A stretch of 64,000 nt of DNA, taken from positions 149,220,492-149,284,491 of the forward strand of contig OX638368.1 of assembly GCA_951812925.1 (NCBI GenBank), read 5' to 3'. The translations under genes and the position numbers were made by a program. Source of the stretch: Calliopum simillimum (taxonomy: Eukaryota > Arthropoda > Insecta > Diptera > Lauxaniidae). The notes under the pieces were generated by a model. That model searched no databases. It was not told where the DNA came from and was given only the letters and a program-made list of their open reading frames with translations. Positions 12,054 through 24,944 of this stretch are shown one piece after another (the first letter of the stretch is position 1; every line of letters starts with the position of its first letter).

Positions 12054-12703
12054 CACAGAAAAAAAAAACTGTCGGTAAAATTAACTACAAATTTTGTATT
12101 CTACAATTCCAAAATTAGTTTTACTGTACATTTTGTATTCCATACATTTTTTTTATTTTTCATATGAATAAAAGTTTGAATTACGTTTTTAAAAGGTTCA
12201 TAAAATTCTCACATTTTTTAAGAATAAATCAACACAAGTTTTCTAGAGTTGTACACATTGATATTTTGCCACTCGAAATGGTGCCGCCGTACAAGTTGTT
12301 TCCTGCAATTTCAACGGCTTTTTAAAAACGGCTAGTTACATTCTTTCTGGAGTGCCAACTATTAAACCAATGCAAAAATGTTTTAACTGTATTGTAACAG
12401 TTGAAATTGTTGGCTGTCCTTTTTAGAAGTTTGCTTTTTACTTTAACTGCGTTTAATAGTTTCTAAACCGAGCAAACAGTAAATTTACAGAGTTCAACAG
12501 GCCAAATATAAAAACTCCGGGTTGGTGCAATTTCTATCGAAAATCTAGGTTAAATTAACTGGTTCCACATTATACCAGTAATTGTACAGTACTATTTTCA
12601 CAGTAATTTTACTGGACCGTACAGTCAATTTAAGCTTTACTGCGGGTTGGTGCAATTTCTATCGTAGAAATCGGTTGGATTGACCTATATTTTTATTTCT
12701 GTG
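12054..12703. mobile_element. MITE family R copy, ends CACAGAAA...TTTCTGTG
   Basis: The ends CACAGAAAAAAAA and TTTATTTCTGTG are inverted. TA precedes the left end; the right flank is TG, perhaps a mutated TA. The internal signature CGGGTTGGTGCAATTTCTAT occurs near 12643, with a related one near 12519, and is shared with the copy at 15509-17142. Fragments of the same family occur near 13610-13690 and 56150-56250. Confidence 0.65.
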
Positions 12704-12721
12704 TGGAAAAGTGTTAATATT

Positions 12722-13183
12722 GTGATCAGCGTCACCTTCCGAGTCAATATAGCCATGTCCGTATATCTGTCTGTCCTTCTGGCTGGCTGTCAGTTGAAAT
12801 AGTTTTCACGGGAAAGCTAATCAAGATAATTTGATAAAATTTGGCACACTGCTTTTGTTGTAAAAGTAAGCTTGTGAAAAAATGAGTGAAATCGGTTAAC
12901 AGACACGTCCACCACCCGCACGAAAAAAAAAACATTTAAAGTGCAATTTTATGAGTACGTATGTATATTATTCACGATAACGCAACCAAAATAGACACAA
13001 ATACTAAGAATAGTAAGTGCAAACTCCGAGCAAAGGGTAAATGAATTCGGACAAGATGGCGTGGCACCTCCCATACTTCGCAAGAAATATTTTTTTTTTA
13101 ATACTAGTTATACATATTATTTGTGCGCTTTGCCTCACTTGATATACCTAATCGTATTGATCTTAGTCAAATAAGGCTTTTTC
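12722..13183. other. Repeat-derived spacer
   Basis: It begins with an inverted copy of the motif at 4189-4256 (CTGTCTGTCCTTCTGGCTGG type), common in dispersed fly repeats. The remainder shows nothing identifiable. Confidence 0.5.
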
Positions 13184-13460
13184 CTAAACGTCAGTTGCTT
13201 TGTATTGAAACAGCATTTTCGTGAAAAAAAAGTCGCATAATTTTAGGAGCTTATTTTTTTTTTTTGTATTCTTTCATTTCATAACGCCGAACTAAAAAAT
13301 GTTAACAATGCATATCAATCAGCGCATCAGCAAAAAAATTGATGCTTTTTATCAACTTTGCTCTTAATAAATTAATAGTAAAAAAAACATCCTAAAATTA
13401 TGCAACATTATGTGCTCGAAAATGCTGTTGCACTGCAAAGCAACTGACGTTTAGGAAGAC
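13184..13460. mobile_element. Short MITE with ends CCTAAACGTCAGTTGCTTTG
   Basis: The 20-bp end CCTAAACGTCAGTTGCTTTG is perfectly inverted at the right terminus (CAAAGCAACTGACGTTTAGG). Similarity of the arms extends about 75 bp. No coding capacity. Confidence 0.75.
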
Positions 13461-13734
13461 GGCCATGGTTTCAGAGCTATGAAGAGTATTTTTGCTGGGC
13501 GTTGCGCACTGGGCCCATACGCAGTTAGCAGTCCCAAAAACGAATAGAAGCTATTAGTGTTAATTCATACAAATCTTTTTTCTTTAAATGTTCCTCTTAC
13601 ACAGTACTTAAACATTTTAGCATTAACTGCTTATGCAGTACTATTTTCACAGTCAATTCTACCGTTATTTTATTTTTTTCGGTGTAGTGTATAGTACGGA
13701 GTGGTATGTATGTGTGTGTGTGCGCCATCCTAAG

Positions 13735-14586
13735 AGTAAAAATTTCTAGCGCTTCTGATCCAAGCACTTCAAAAGTGCTTGTCCCTATAGAAATTTAGAA
13801 GCACTATCGCAATGATTTTTTATAAGGCTGCAGTAAGAACAACGTGAGTTCGAACCCAGCCCGGGAGATTTTTTTTTACTATTTTTTTGCTTTATTTTTT
13901 TTATTATTAAAATATTTGTTATTCAACATCTTTTATTTCACTTTTCCAATTTCTTTTCTCTTATTAATTTACTTTTGTTTAACTGAATTGAAATTGATTA
14001 CACAATGATTCCATATAGGGCTGCAGTAAGAAAAACGTGAGTTCGAACCCAGCCCGGGTGATTTTTTTTTTCCTCAATTTTTTTTTTTTATTAAAATATT
14101 TTTTATTCAACCTTTCTTTATTTCACATTTCTATTTTCCTTTATCTTTTTTATTTACTTTTGCTTACTTGAATTGAAACTGATTGCGCAATGATTATATG
14201 TAATGCTGCAGGAGCATTTGTATGTCAAATTCTGTTTAGACAACATTGCCTTAATATACCAATTTAATATCTCTTCATATCATCGGGCATTGTTGGAGCG
14301 GTCTAAAGGGTTGGTTAATGTAAGAAAAAATATCTAGCACGCGGACGGTCGTGGATTCAAATCCTGGCGCGGACAGTTTTTTGGAAGCTAATGCTTCCTT
14401 ATCGGACGTTTTGAGAGGCAGAGTCTGAACAGCGAAAACATGCAACGAAAAAGTGTAACGGATGTTTGCAACGAAAATGCGTCACACATATAAAAATAGA
14501 GACGTACTGTATACAAAGTACAGTATACAGTATATATGTATGTATACATATATATATGTTTATAAACATTGCGCGCACCAGCTCAT

Positions 14587-14631
<45 letters not shown>

Positions 14632-15060
14632 TATTTTTCGAACGTAAGAGGGGCGCTCATATATATAGATATATACATTTCACATATGCAATAAAAATAT
14701 TTTTGTATTTAAGCTCGCTTTTTTAATACTCCAGTTCAACATTTTACCTCTTACTTAATAATAAACAAATTTTAAAATATCAATTTATTATAAGTTTTAA
14801 CTATAATAAGTTTTAGCTTATTATATTAGCTTATAATAAGCATTAGCTTCCAATATCATCGGCCACTCCCCGAGTGCCACCTGCCGTTTTTTTTTTTTTC
14901 TTTTTTTTAATTTTATTGAAAAAACGCTTACCGCAGCATTACGAATAAGCGCTTTAAAAACTCTTTTTTGGTAAGGCTGCGGTGAGCTTTTGCTCGCTTA
15001 CATCCTATGACATGCAATGTTTAAAAGAAAGTATTGTTCTTACGGAGCGGAAGCGCTTAT
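13735..15060 (+). repeat. Composite tRNA-like repeat, copy 1, with internal tandem duplication
   Basis: Shared with 26393-27045. The order is: a hairpin AAGCACTTCAAAAGTGCTT near 13766; a tRNA-3'-half-like block with GAGTTCGAACCC followed by a T-run; a tRNA-like block at about 14284-14376 with B-box-like GGATTCAAATCC, also followed by a T-run; and a stem near 14932-14992. The first block is duplicated here, about 13811-14027 and 14028-14205, but is single in the other copy. T-runs after tRNA-like parts resemble pol III terminators. I infer a SINE-like origin; neither block folds as a proper tRNA. Confidence 0.55.
14587..14629. repeat. (CT)n microsatellite
   Basis: About 43 bp of uninterrupted CT dinucleotide, within the first composite repeat and absent from the second copy. 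Confidence 0.95.
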
Positions 15061-15553
15061 TGGTGAAAAGGATGCACTTAAGAAGGGTTTTGGAAGCACT
15101 TCTTTTCCCCTTGGGATTCTACAGGTTTTCATATTTATTATATAATTGCGGAAACCATTAAACCAAAACACAACATCAGCTTGGTAATGAGAATAGAAGA
15201 AAAAAATATGGCTTTTTGTCGGACACTGCAATTTCTGCTACCGCATCACATTGAAATGATTAAGTCCGCGAGCATTGCTATGTGGATTCAGTTAAAAAAA
15301 AAATAATATTTTTATATAACTCATTGAATACATGGGAATATGAGAAAATTATGGTTGCATTCAGTTTAAAGTTTTTGTAAAAAAAAAAACCAAATCCTTT
15401 AAAAGGCCAGTATATAACTCGTATGTATTAAAATATGAAATGTTTGGTAAAATATGTTTTTCAGCACTAAAAGATTAAAAGCACTTGCTTGCATATGAAT
15501 GCTGCTTACACAGAAAAAAACAACTAATGGTAAAATTTATTATAAAATTTGTA

Positions 15554-16781
15554 GGGGAGAGTCCCCCAAGGTGGACATTCCCCTAAGGTGGACACACCTG
15601 AATTTTTTTGCAAAAGGTGGTAGCTTTATGTGTGTATTACAGTTTGGTAATGCGCAGTTTTTGGTTATGTTATGAAGTTACTCCTCGTGGCTCTTTGTCT
15701 GCTGCAATTCCCCGGTCATAGAAGTTACTCGAAAAGTGTGGACGGCGCTCGGAATAAGTTCGATTTAATAAACGAAAACAGTGTTTCCAAAAACGTAAGT
15801 ACCCATTTAACTTAGCTTACGTACCAATCAAACATATTGTAAACAAATTTGCATAATATTGGGGGCTGATAATTTTTTTTTTTTCCTTTTTCCAAGTAAA
15901 TTGCGTTTTTACCCTAAGGTGGACACTTTTTAAACCCTTTTTAAACCCTTACGTTTTTCATCAAACTTTGTGCACAAATAATATTAAATTATATGTATAT
16001 GAATGTTAAAAGACAAATATAGTTACAGGCGTGTGACTTAAGATTGTGAGTCACAGTGCCTTAGCGACAGTCAGCGGGGCCCCGAGGCGAAAAAACCAGC
16101 ACGAAAATGCTAGCACGAAAAGTGATGAAAAAGGTCGCGGAAAAATCAAAACAGCCATGTCCAGCAGAACCAGCACGAAAATCTTTGAGATTTTCGGAAC
16201 CATCGACTAAGCAAGAATCTTCAGACGACGATGTAGACTTTTGTATAATTTGCTCGAAAAAGGCATAGACGACAACGAAATCAAATTCCATAGCGTGCAA
16301 CGAAATGTAAACGAGGGGTACACTTGAAATGTGTAAAAATGCGCGGCTCTGGGTACACTTGTGCTCAGTGTACCTCCGATAGTGCTGATTGAGTCCTTTT
16401 TTTGTCTATTTAACGCTAGGTCTGCGCTTACTTTGTATAACGAATTTTTCTTTTTATAAGCATTCCATATAATTTTCAATAAAAAACATCAAATATTAAA
16501 TAAAATTGTCAAAACATGAATTTTTGGGGGTTTTTCCAACTTCTGGAGTGAATTTCTTAGGTGTGTCCACCTTGGGGGACCTTTTTTCAATGTGGCCATT
16601 TTCGACTATTTTTGAAATGGGTGATAATTTTGGTTATATTCAAGATATCAAAATTCTGTTTCATGGGTTGTTAGCTAATGAGTTAAGGTTTCAGGAAATG
16701 TATAATTGTTCAAGATATGTTATGTAGTTTACATTCTACCATTGTTTAAAAGATTGGTGTCCACCTTGGGGGACTCTCCCC
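15554..16781 (+). mobile_element. TA-flanked TIR DNA transposon (family B), defective
   Basis: The ends are near-perfect inverted repeats starting GGGGAGAGTCCCCCAAGG, with TA at 15552-15553 and 16782-16783. AAGGTGGACA-type motifs recur subterminally (about 15588, 15915 and 16565). Length is 1228 bp. TA duplication plus a remnant Cys-rich C-terminal domain suggests a pogo/Tigger-type (DDE_1) element of the Tc1/mariner superfamily. It is nested inside a family R MITE. Confidence 0.85.
16050..16380 (+). pseudogene. Remnant transposase C-terminus (Cys-rich, PHD-like)
   Basis: The + strand translation around 16200-16380 contains ESSDDDVDFCIICSK, then a broken block with NSIACNE and, in a shifted frame, a Cys/His-rich tail. 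This spacing resembles the zinc-binding tail of insect pogo/jerky-like transposases. A stop follows SKKA and the frame changes, so it is dead. The DDE core is missing. The family assignment is inference from the tail and the TA-flanked TIRs. Confidence 0.5.
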
Positions 16782-17372
16782 TATTTTATAGATTATTAAA
16801 TTTTCTATAGAAAAAAAAAGAAAACAATAGAAGATTTCCGAATTTTTTTACTTTTTTACAGTTAAATTACTCTATGCATTTTGGTATTCTATACATTTTT
16901 TAATTTATGTCAAATATTTGAATCGGCTAGTAACAGACCTTGTGTAGTACTTACTGTCACAACTTTTGCATAAAAGTTTATTACAGTTACTAGTAGCTAT
17001 CTCCTATAAAAAGAATATTTCTACTGAAAAGAACTGAATCCACAGTTTTTAGTACGAACAAATTGTAAAATTACCAAAACTGTGGGTTGGTGCAATTTCT
17101 GTCATTCAAATTGGGCAGAATTATCGAAATTTTCGCTCTGTGTAATAAAAGGCTAATACGGCATTTAACATAATTGAATTCTATACGGTTAAGCGTATGT
17201 AAGGGTGCTAAAAAAAACACTATCTCTTAAAATATGGATGTAGCCTAGTGTTTAGAACCCTACTTTAAATAAAGTACATGTACTATAACTTCAAATCTAT
17301 TATAATTTTAACCCCATGCTATAATTTTTATATTCGACTTCAAAAACGTAGGACATACAAAAGAATTAAGCA

Positions 17373-18128
17373 GGGGTAATATGGACTACGGGGGTAATTT
17401 GAACCACACGGTTATTTTCCATTACATGCATAGGACTTGCCGTTATTCATTTACAAACTTGACGAAAAACACTACAGCTAATGTCAGGACGATTTTAATA
17501 TTCAGTGAAGTCGCATCTTTCTGTAAAGTTGTTTTTTCTAAAAAAGTGTTTGGTGATAATTTTTTTCTAGTGAATAAATTTTAATTTTTCACTTTAAAAA
17601 CATTGTGTTTTAAATTAATTAATTAGTTATATAATGTCAGTGAATACCATTTATAATTTATAAACAAACATTTTTTCATAAATCACAACAGTTTTTGATA
17701 AAAAAACCATTTATTTCAACAACATGTACTAAGGGTAATATGGACCAACAAAGAAAAATGCTTCAAAACCAAATGTATTTTTCATCTTCTTCAATTGGAG
17801 AAACCGGTTGCAGTTTTCATGATGAGTCTGATAATTATCATTTGGAATACCCTAAATACTGTAATACCTTTAACTCAAAAGATCGCAGTGGCTTGGTTTG
17901 GGTTGAATGTGTTATCTGGCTTCCTTGGAGTCACAAAGAATGCACCGGATGTGAAAGTGACATTTTTATATGCAACTGCTGTACCAAATAAATATAGAGA
18001 GCAATATGAACTATATAGTCCATATAACACTACACTTTTTTCTTTTTATTTTGTGCATATTTTTTATTAATTTTTTGAGTTTTATTTTTAAAATAGAGAT
18101 TGGTGGTCCATATATCCCTCCCTTACCC
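17373..18128 (+). mobile_element. Family A TIR element, copy A2, left end truncated
   Basis: The left end begins GGGTAATATGGAC, lacking the outer bases, and the right end is GTGGTCCATATATCCC followed by TCCCTTACCC and TA. Order and content match A3 at 59996-60841. It holds the remnant reading frame at 17695-17991. Confidence 0.75.
17695..17994 (+). pseudogene. Transposase tail remnant of family A element
   Basis: An open frame ends in ...SGLVWVECVIWLPWSHKECTG... and ...DIFICNCCTK. This fits the pattern WV-C..C..W.H..C....FIC..C of Cys-rich tails on insect DDE_1 transposases. One expected Cys is replaced (VIWL). The frame lacks a catalytic core and is too short to function. Equivalent degraded sequence is in copies A1 and A3. 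Confidence 0.55.
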
Positions 18129-18250
18129 TATCCCTAATTTTCCACCATGGTTTTACGATTACATCATAAAATGCCCAAAAATCATGTTAAGAGTAATTTG
18201 GGTACAGATTTGCCAATATTTTTCAAAAAGAATATTTTTTGTATACCGTA

Positions 18251-20359
18251 TATGGGTGATTCTTAGATAACTGTGCTTTTTCGAGTTGTAAAATTGGCAG
18301 ATAATTTTTTTGGATTTTTGCAAGTTTCTTCATGCTATCTTATGTAAACACTCTCTTAAAACTCACCTTTTAAGTAGATCAACTACAAGTGTGAATTTAC
18401 GGCTTTGAGGTCGAAATTAAGAAATTTTGCTGCCACGTTTGTGACTACATTGCCACGTTTGTGACATTTTAGCCACTGTATGGAAAAATTATGGTTTTGA
18501 AGCGTTTTGATGAGAGATATATTGCATATAATGACAAATTTACACTTCAAGACTAATTTTGCGACGGTGTCATGTCTCCAGTGGTCCATTTTTTTTATAC
18601 CCTACCGCCCAAAAGATCAACTAAGGTTTCCTGTCCTCTGTTTTTATAGCCGTTTATGGTGGATTAGAATCTCCTAATTACGAATCTGATCTTGATTTTT
18701 TTCTATTACATCAATATCCTTAGATATCCTTGCTCAAAAGTGAAAAAATCACAGTTTTGATATCTACTTAACAAAAACAACAACAAGTTAAATTAATTTT
18801 TGTCAATGGATTCTGACAGCCGAATTTATTATCAACAAGACATAATTTACCGTTTTTCAATTGGATTCCCAGTTTCCGAGTTATAAGCCTTTAAAAAAAG
18901 GATACCTCTCAATAGCACAAAAAGGATTTTCTGGACCGAAAAATTAACAAAAATGGTAAGTTTTATTATTTTTACCAGAAATATATTTTATCACGAAAAT
19001 TTTAAGCCCTTGCAGACTAAAATCGGATGAAAAAATAAGGCTCTATTGTAGATTTAGTGAATGAACAGATGAAATTTTGATTCTGTTAATTTGCAAAGCA
19101 GTAGTTTAGTAGGCTCATTCACTAAATCTAGCATAGAACTGTCATTTTTCATGCGATTATAGTCTGCAAGGTCTCGAAATTTTTGTAATTAAATATGTTA
19201 TTGATAAAAATAATAAAACTTGATTTTTTGTAACTTTTCGGTCTCGAAAAATCCTTTGTATGTTATCGAAAGAATCCTTAATTTAAACGCTTATAACTCG
19301 GAAGCTGGGAATCCAATTGAAAAACGGTAAATTATGTCTTGTTGACAATAAATTTGGCTGTCTGAATCCATTGACAAAAACTAATTTTACTTGTTGTTGT
19401 TTTTGTTTTATAGCTTTAAGTAGATGTCAAAACAGTGATTTTTTCACTTTTGAGCAAGGATAACTCAGGACTCTGATGGTGTAGAAAAATTTTTGTATTA
19501 AAAACATAATTAATAGCCTTCAACTTAACATCTGTATACTCAAAGTTTATATCGAAATATGTTTTTTGCAGACTGATAAAAAGTGCCACGTTTGTGACAT
19601 TTTTGATGCGCCACGTTTGTGACATTTTTGTAGTTTATCGCTCATTGTAAAGCACGCTTTTGAGTTCAAGATTTTTCCGAAAGAATTTGGGGTCATGTCT
19701 GCAAATCCTACAAAAAAATTGTTTCATGCATAAAATAGAATGTACAACCTGGGAGTACCGAGTGCCACGTTTGTGACTATAATTTTTAAAAAAAACTGTT
19801 TTTGTTTATAAACTGCCCTATAAAACGCAACCGGATTTATTTTTGAACGCGTCTGGACATGATGACCCTTGGGTGATGGATAGTGATCAGAACTAATGCA
19901 TATGTATTGCAATCTATTGACTGAGACAGTAGTACCATGCAGTAGTAGCATAATGCTTTCAAGAAATTTTTTTTTTCCAAAACTAGGGGACAGTTTTCAA
20001 TTCGAAATTGTGCCCTCTAAAATTTATTTAAAACTGCAGACGAGCTCAGAATATTGTAGCCTTAAGTATTTTCTTAATATGTGTAGTAACTTGTTTTCTG
20101 TTCTATTTCCGTTTTTAGGTCGTTTTTCATCGTTTTGTGTGAAAAAAGTAGGGGTAGGACATGCCACGTTTGTGACATTTGGGGTGTATTTCCAAACTTT
20201 CACGGTAGACCAATAATTATTTGGTGGTAAAATTGATCCGCTCTATTAGAAAAACATAGTTTCTAACTTACAGCGTCATTTTTTGTGAAAAAAAAGCCTG
20301 CTGTATAGGTGAAATCGCCAGAGGACACAAAAAGTACAGTTATCTGAGAATCACCCATA
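18251..20359. mobile_element. TA-flanked TIR element (family C), 2.1 kb, with internal fold-back
   Basis: The ends TATGGGTGATTCTTAGATAA and, inverted, TATGGGTGATTCTCAGATAA match over about 31 bp with few mismatches. TA lies at 18249-18250 and 20360-20361. Inside are inverted arms of about 370 bp (18700-19070 and 19110-19470), similar also to 22930-23175. Six same-strand copies of GCCACGTTTGTGAC are scattered across it. No transposase was recognised. Confidence 0.75.
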
Positions 20360-20361
20360 TA

Positions 20362-23300
20362 CCGATTGAACCATGTTAAAATGGCGTAAATCTAAACCTT
20401 GCTGCTATAGACGTTTCGTAAGGTTTCATGATGTCATCTTAGTGTGGCCATAGCTTTCCAAGAAAAAAAAAAGGCAGATGCACTCAATAGATTGGAGCAG
20501 CAAAAATCCTTGCGTCCGGGAACGACGCAAAAACGACACTTTTTGCACTTATAGCTTAGGATATCTCAAAATCCTGAAGAGGTAGAAGGATTTCGTGGTC
20601 AACTCAACGAAATCTATTGGAATCGCTTTTTAAAACTAAGAAAAATTCACTTTATAGGTCTGTACGCACATCAGTAAATGTGGTGCAAAACTGTCAAAAT
20701 GTTTTCGAAATGTTTTTTGTTCCGTATTTTTTTTATGGAGTGAAGTTCTGTAAAATTGTTCACATATTTGAAAAGAGGAAAGGTTGAGCTTTCGTTTGGT
20801 TCATACTTCTTTTTGGTTATATGATAAGAACGGATGCTGTAGCAGTGTTTTGCAGAAAAAATAAAACATGCTGACAGTTTTGCTTCTCACTGTACATGGT
20901 ATTCACCAAAGACCATGCAAAAAATGGGTAGATTAGACCAGGGGACGTTGCACTCTTATACAAAGAAATCATAAAATTTGTCTTTCAATGTGTGTTTTAG
21001 GGTTTTTTTTTTTGTACACCCTTAATGCACATTAATACATTCATTCATATGAGCCGATTATGTTAAAAGTGGTATAAGTCCAAAAGCAAAACACAAAAGT
21101 AATGTCATTATGTAAATTGGCTGCCATTTTGTTAGAAATTAAAAAATTTAGCGTGGTTTTAACGGGAAGGTTTAGCACTTAATGGCGTAAAATTAAATTA
21201 AAAAAATATATTGGTCAATTTACAACCTCTTGAGCATTTGTATGTATATGTATGTCAAAGTTCTATGGCATTTATCATCATTTTGAAAAATTATTCAGGT
21301 TGCAACAATATTTTTACGATTGGACTTGCATCAATTTCAGGATATTGAGCCACGGAATATTCACTTTTAAAATAAAATTACAAAAATTTACGTGTTTTAA
21401 AAATTTACCTCAATATGTTAGTTTTTTTTTTTTTTTTTTTTTTTTTGGTTTTACTGATGCTTTTATTTTGGCTTTTCAGCCATGAAAATGTGTGCTTGAG
21501 TGCTTGCTTACAAAAAGCAGCGAACTACATTTACGGATCCAGTTAAAGAATAATGGAATGAAAGGAATATGTGTAATAAGGAAGTTCGTACAAAAATATA
21601 TGAACGCCACACTTAGTGGTCGGTCAACATTTCAGTATTTGTTTCTAATTTACAAATAATTTGGTTAATGAATAAGTGTTTTTGAATAAAAAGTACAAAA
21701 TGTGTACTTCAAGATAAAAATTTACTCCGAAGATAGAGGGAAAACGCATTTAAGTAATTTAAAAGCATAACTAATAATGTATGATCTTTTTGAAATGAAA
21801 TTAAAAGATTTCAAGTTTGATTTAAAAATTTGTTCAACAAAATTTAATTGGATTTTGTGACTCTTTCTTTTTTACAGATTTTGGGTCCCAATATAATTGT
21901 TCTTTATCTGCAATACGCAAAAGTCGGGGATCTTTATGGTAAATAACTATTCTTATATCGTCACCTAGGTTACTCCAATTTTGATTGATTTGATATAATT
22001 AAATTTTCAGTGCACATTTTCTAAAAAGTCTGCGAATCTAGTAATGTAGTTTCCCGAACATCTTCGATAATTTGAAGGTAAAGGATCAAAGTTATGATTG
22101 AACATAAAATTGAGCAGAAAAAATTATTTTTGGTGGATTTATAGACGTAAAAGCAACGTTGGTTACGTTATGCAAAAGCGTTGGGAACGTTATGCGTACG
22201 AATTTCCATAAATAAATTGAGAACAAATACAGCCAAACAGTCCAAACATCCATAAAGATGAAAATATGTGAATATTTCATTCCTTGGAAGGTTCCCATTT
22301 ACACTACATTACAAATTTTTTGCTCCAAGACCTCGATATATATATTTTTTTTTTGAAATTTTTGATGATTTTTGATTAAAAAATGTTGGGAACTTTATAC
22401 ATATTTAGTGGATATGTTCACCATGGTAGATGCTTTATTTAGGTAATTTTAAAATGGATTCAGAAACTAGACTGAAAATACTCGAAAAGGGTGATTGCAT
22501 TTTAATGTTTTACCCACTAACTTCCGCTACAAGAAACTTCAGAATATATTTCGTTGGCAACGTTATGTTTTTTTTGCGGTAGAATTCATCGCCAACAAAT
22601 ATGCACAAGCAACTGGTTTTCCTTCAAAATGTCAATGTAAATCCTTAATTTCAAACATTTTCTCTCTGAGGAAATCAAAATTGCATTGATACAATAAAAA
22701 TAAAGCAAATTTTTACCTCCTTTTTGGTTTTTTTGGCATTTTTTTTTTCTTTTCACAAGTAAGAGTAAGTTTTTATGAAAAAAGCACCCCTAAATCAACT
22801 TATATACTTGAAAATGGTATTTTTTGACCGCATTAGATGTAAACTTATGAAATATGGGCAAATGAGTGGGAGATTTAAAGAAAAAAAAAAAGTTGTTGTC
22901 CTACGTGGCCGTGCCCATATAGTAAAATGAATTTTTGTTAATGACTGCGGATAGCAAAAATTACCCTTAACAAGCCATACCTTAACTATTTTTCAATTGG
23001 ATCACCACATCCTGAGTAATAAACCTTTAAAAACAGGATATCTATTTCCGGACCGATAACTAATAACTTAAAAATTTATTAATTTTATTATTTTATTGCA
23101 AAAATTTCAAGCTTTTAGAAAACGAAATCATATGAAAAATGACAGTTCTATTCTAGATTTAGTAAATAAACCAACAAATGACTGAGCAAAAATTAAAATT
23201 TTGAGAAAATTCGAAAAAAATTAACGTTAAAGTACAAAAATATCCAATAAATTGATTTAAAAGTTAGCAATTCGAATGTCTATTAATTCATCATGAGCTG

Positions 23301-23629
23301 GAAAATATACTTCTGATGAAAAATCATTGATTTATCAAAAGTTACTAAGAGATTCTTTATGAAAAACACCACTTTCTAGACGTAATTTTGATTTGAACTT
23401 TTTGTATGGGGTGATGAACCAATCCAGCAAAACGGTTAGCACCACTGAATGCCCCGTACCCGAATTAGGTTAGAATGACCTATCTTCCGCAATACCATAA
23501 AAAAAAGGTCCCAAAAACTAGTACAGTGTAATTTAGGAGTTTCCTAGTTGTAGTATTGAGGTGTCAATATTTTCTTTCAGGTTATAAGATTAACGCAGTT
23601 CTACTTGGAACTCTTTTTTACATACAAGA
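20362..23629. other. Gene-free, partly repeat-derived stretch
   Basis: Positions 21780-22330 resemble the element at 8157-8991 (block 21880-22020). Positions 22930-23175 match the fold-back inside 18251-20359. A T-run lies at 21422-21446. The reading frames found are short and low-complexity, and no gene was recognised. Confidence 0.5.
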
Positions 23630-24253
23630 TGCAAACCACGTGTAAACGATCAAGAAATTTTTTCATGGAATCCGATTTGGCTGAAAATTGACATAAGTAA
23701 TAGTAGCATGGTGAGAATTATTACTACCAAATATTTTTTCATAACTTAAAAAAATGGCGGAGATATGAGACTTTGAAATTTTTAAGTAAGTTTTTTTTGA
23801 GAAGCTATAACTTTAGTTGCATTTACCCAATTCTCAATTTTATGGTGTCAAATGATTTGTATTGAATCAGGCTTTAAAATAAAAATTAGCAAAAATTTTT
23901 TTTAATTTTTTTTATGTTTTCACTAAAAAAAAAAAATTTAAATTGAGTTTCCCAAAATATGCCATTTTTGATATTTTTTATTTTTCTTGCAAAAAAAGCT
24001 ACAGGTGTAACATACCAGTCCTCCAAAAATTGAAGTTGGCCTTCCAGTGGTTCTCCAGAAAAACAATAAAATGTGGCTTCTACCGCAATTTTTCAGTACA
24101 ATTTTTTTGAATTTGAAATTTTTAATTAAACTTTAATTTGAAAAAAAAGTGCGTTGGTACTTTCATTAGTACTATACAAGCAAAAAAACAGTCAATAAAC
24201 TAACTTCAGCATGTGAACATTTTATTTAATAAAAATTTTAAATTAAAAAAATG
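23630..24253. repeat. Left arm and centre of a fold-back split by a 9.8-kb element
   Basis: The arm at about 23630-24140 is inverted relative to 34077-34400 plus 35675-35810. The centre is near 24150-24200, and the beginning of the right arm (about 24205-24253) complements 24105-24135. The right arm was then cut by element 24256-34075 and, further out, by fold-back 34402-35674. Reassembling the arms across both insertions gives a single TA at each site. Confidence 0.7.
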
Positions 24254-24944
24254 TAGGGTAGAGTCACCGGTTATAAGACACCTCCGGGTATGAGACAGTC
24301 GAGTTTTTCTATGATGCAAAATTAATAATGCCAATCTGACTACAGTCGAACTATCCTCTTACTATGACCAATTTTTTAAGCCAACACCGAAGTGAAAAGA
24401 TCTATTTTTTATTTAAGTTATACACCTCAGGTCGCAACTCGACTTAAATCGTTCTTAAATTAAATATTCAGAATAAAGCCCAAAATAGCATAAAATCATC
24501 CTAAAATACGCCCAACTTGTTCGCAACTCAAGCTCAAATTTGGGCATAATATAAATTTTAATAATTAAGGCCAATTGTACTCAATGCATGCCATTTAGAA
24601 CTTGTTTATCAAAAAAAAAAAAATAAATAATTCAAGCTTTTTTGTGATTGTTTATCAAAAAATAAATTTTCATTTGTGTTTATTCTGTGTGTTTATGATT
24701 CTCAATATGACTATGTCATCTACTGCTTAAATAATTCCTGCTCGACAGTCGAACTGGGTATTTTTAAAAGAGTAAATACTTCTGACATCCCATAATGGGA
24801 TATTACGATGTACTGAGGTGTCTTTGGACATTTTTGTACATTGATTTTTGAAAATGAAATGATATTTCTTGCTTTTGGCTAAAATGGTCATATTCATATT
24901 TTGATAAATAAGAAAGTATTTAAGAACAAATGGGAATATTATTT

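Larger units (their letters stand above)
15509..17142. mobile_element. MITE family R copy split by a pogo-like element
   Basis: The ends CACAGAAAAAAA and CGCTCTGTG are flanked by TA at 15507-15508 and 17143-17144. Internal TTGGTGCAATTTCT near 17087 matches the copy at 12054-12703. Element 15554-16781 is inserted near its left end; without it and the duplicated TA the element is about 404 bp. Confidence 0.75.

Noticed and set aside
13755..13800. Hammerhead in the composite repeat (CTGATCC followed by a hairpin)
   Set aside because: The core is CTGATCC rather than CTGATGA and no GAAAC follows the stem.
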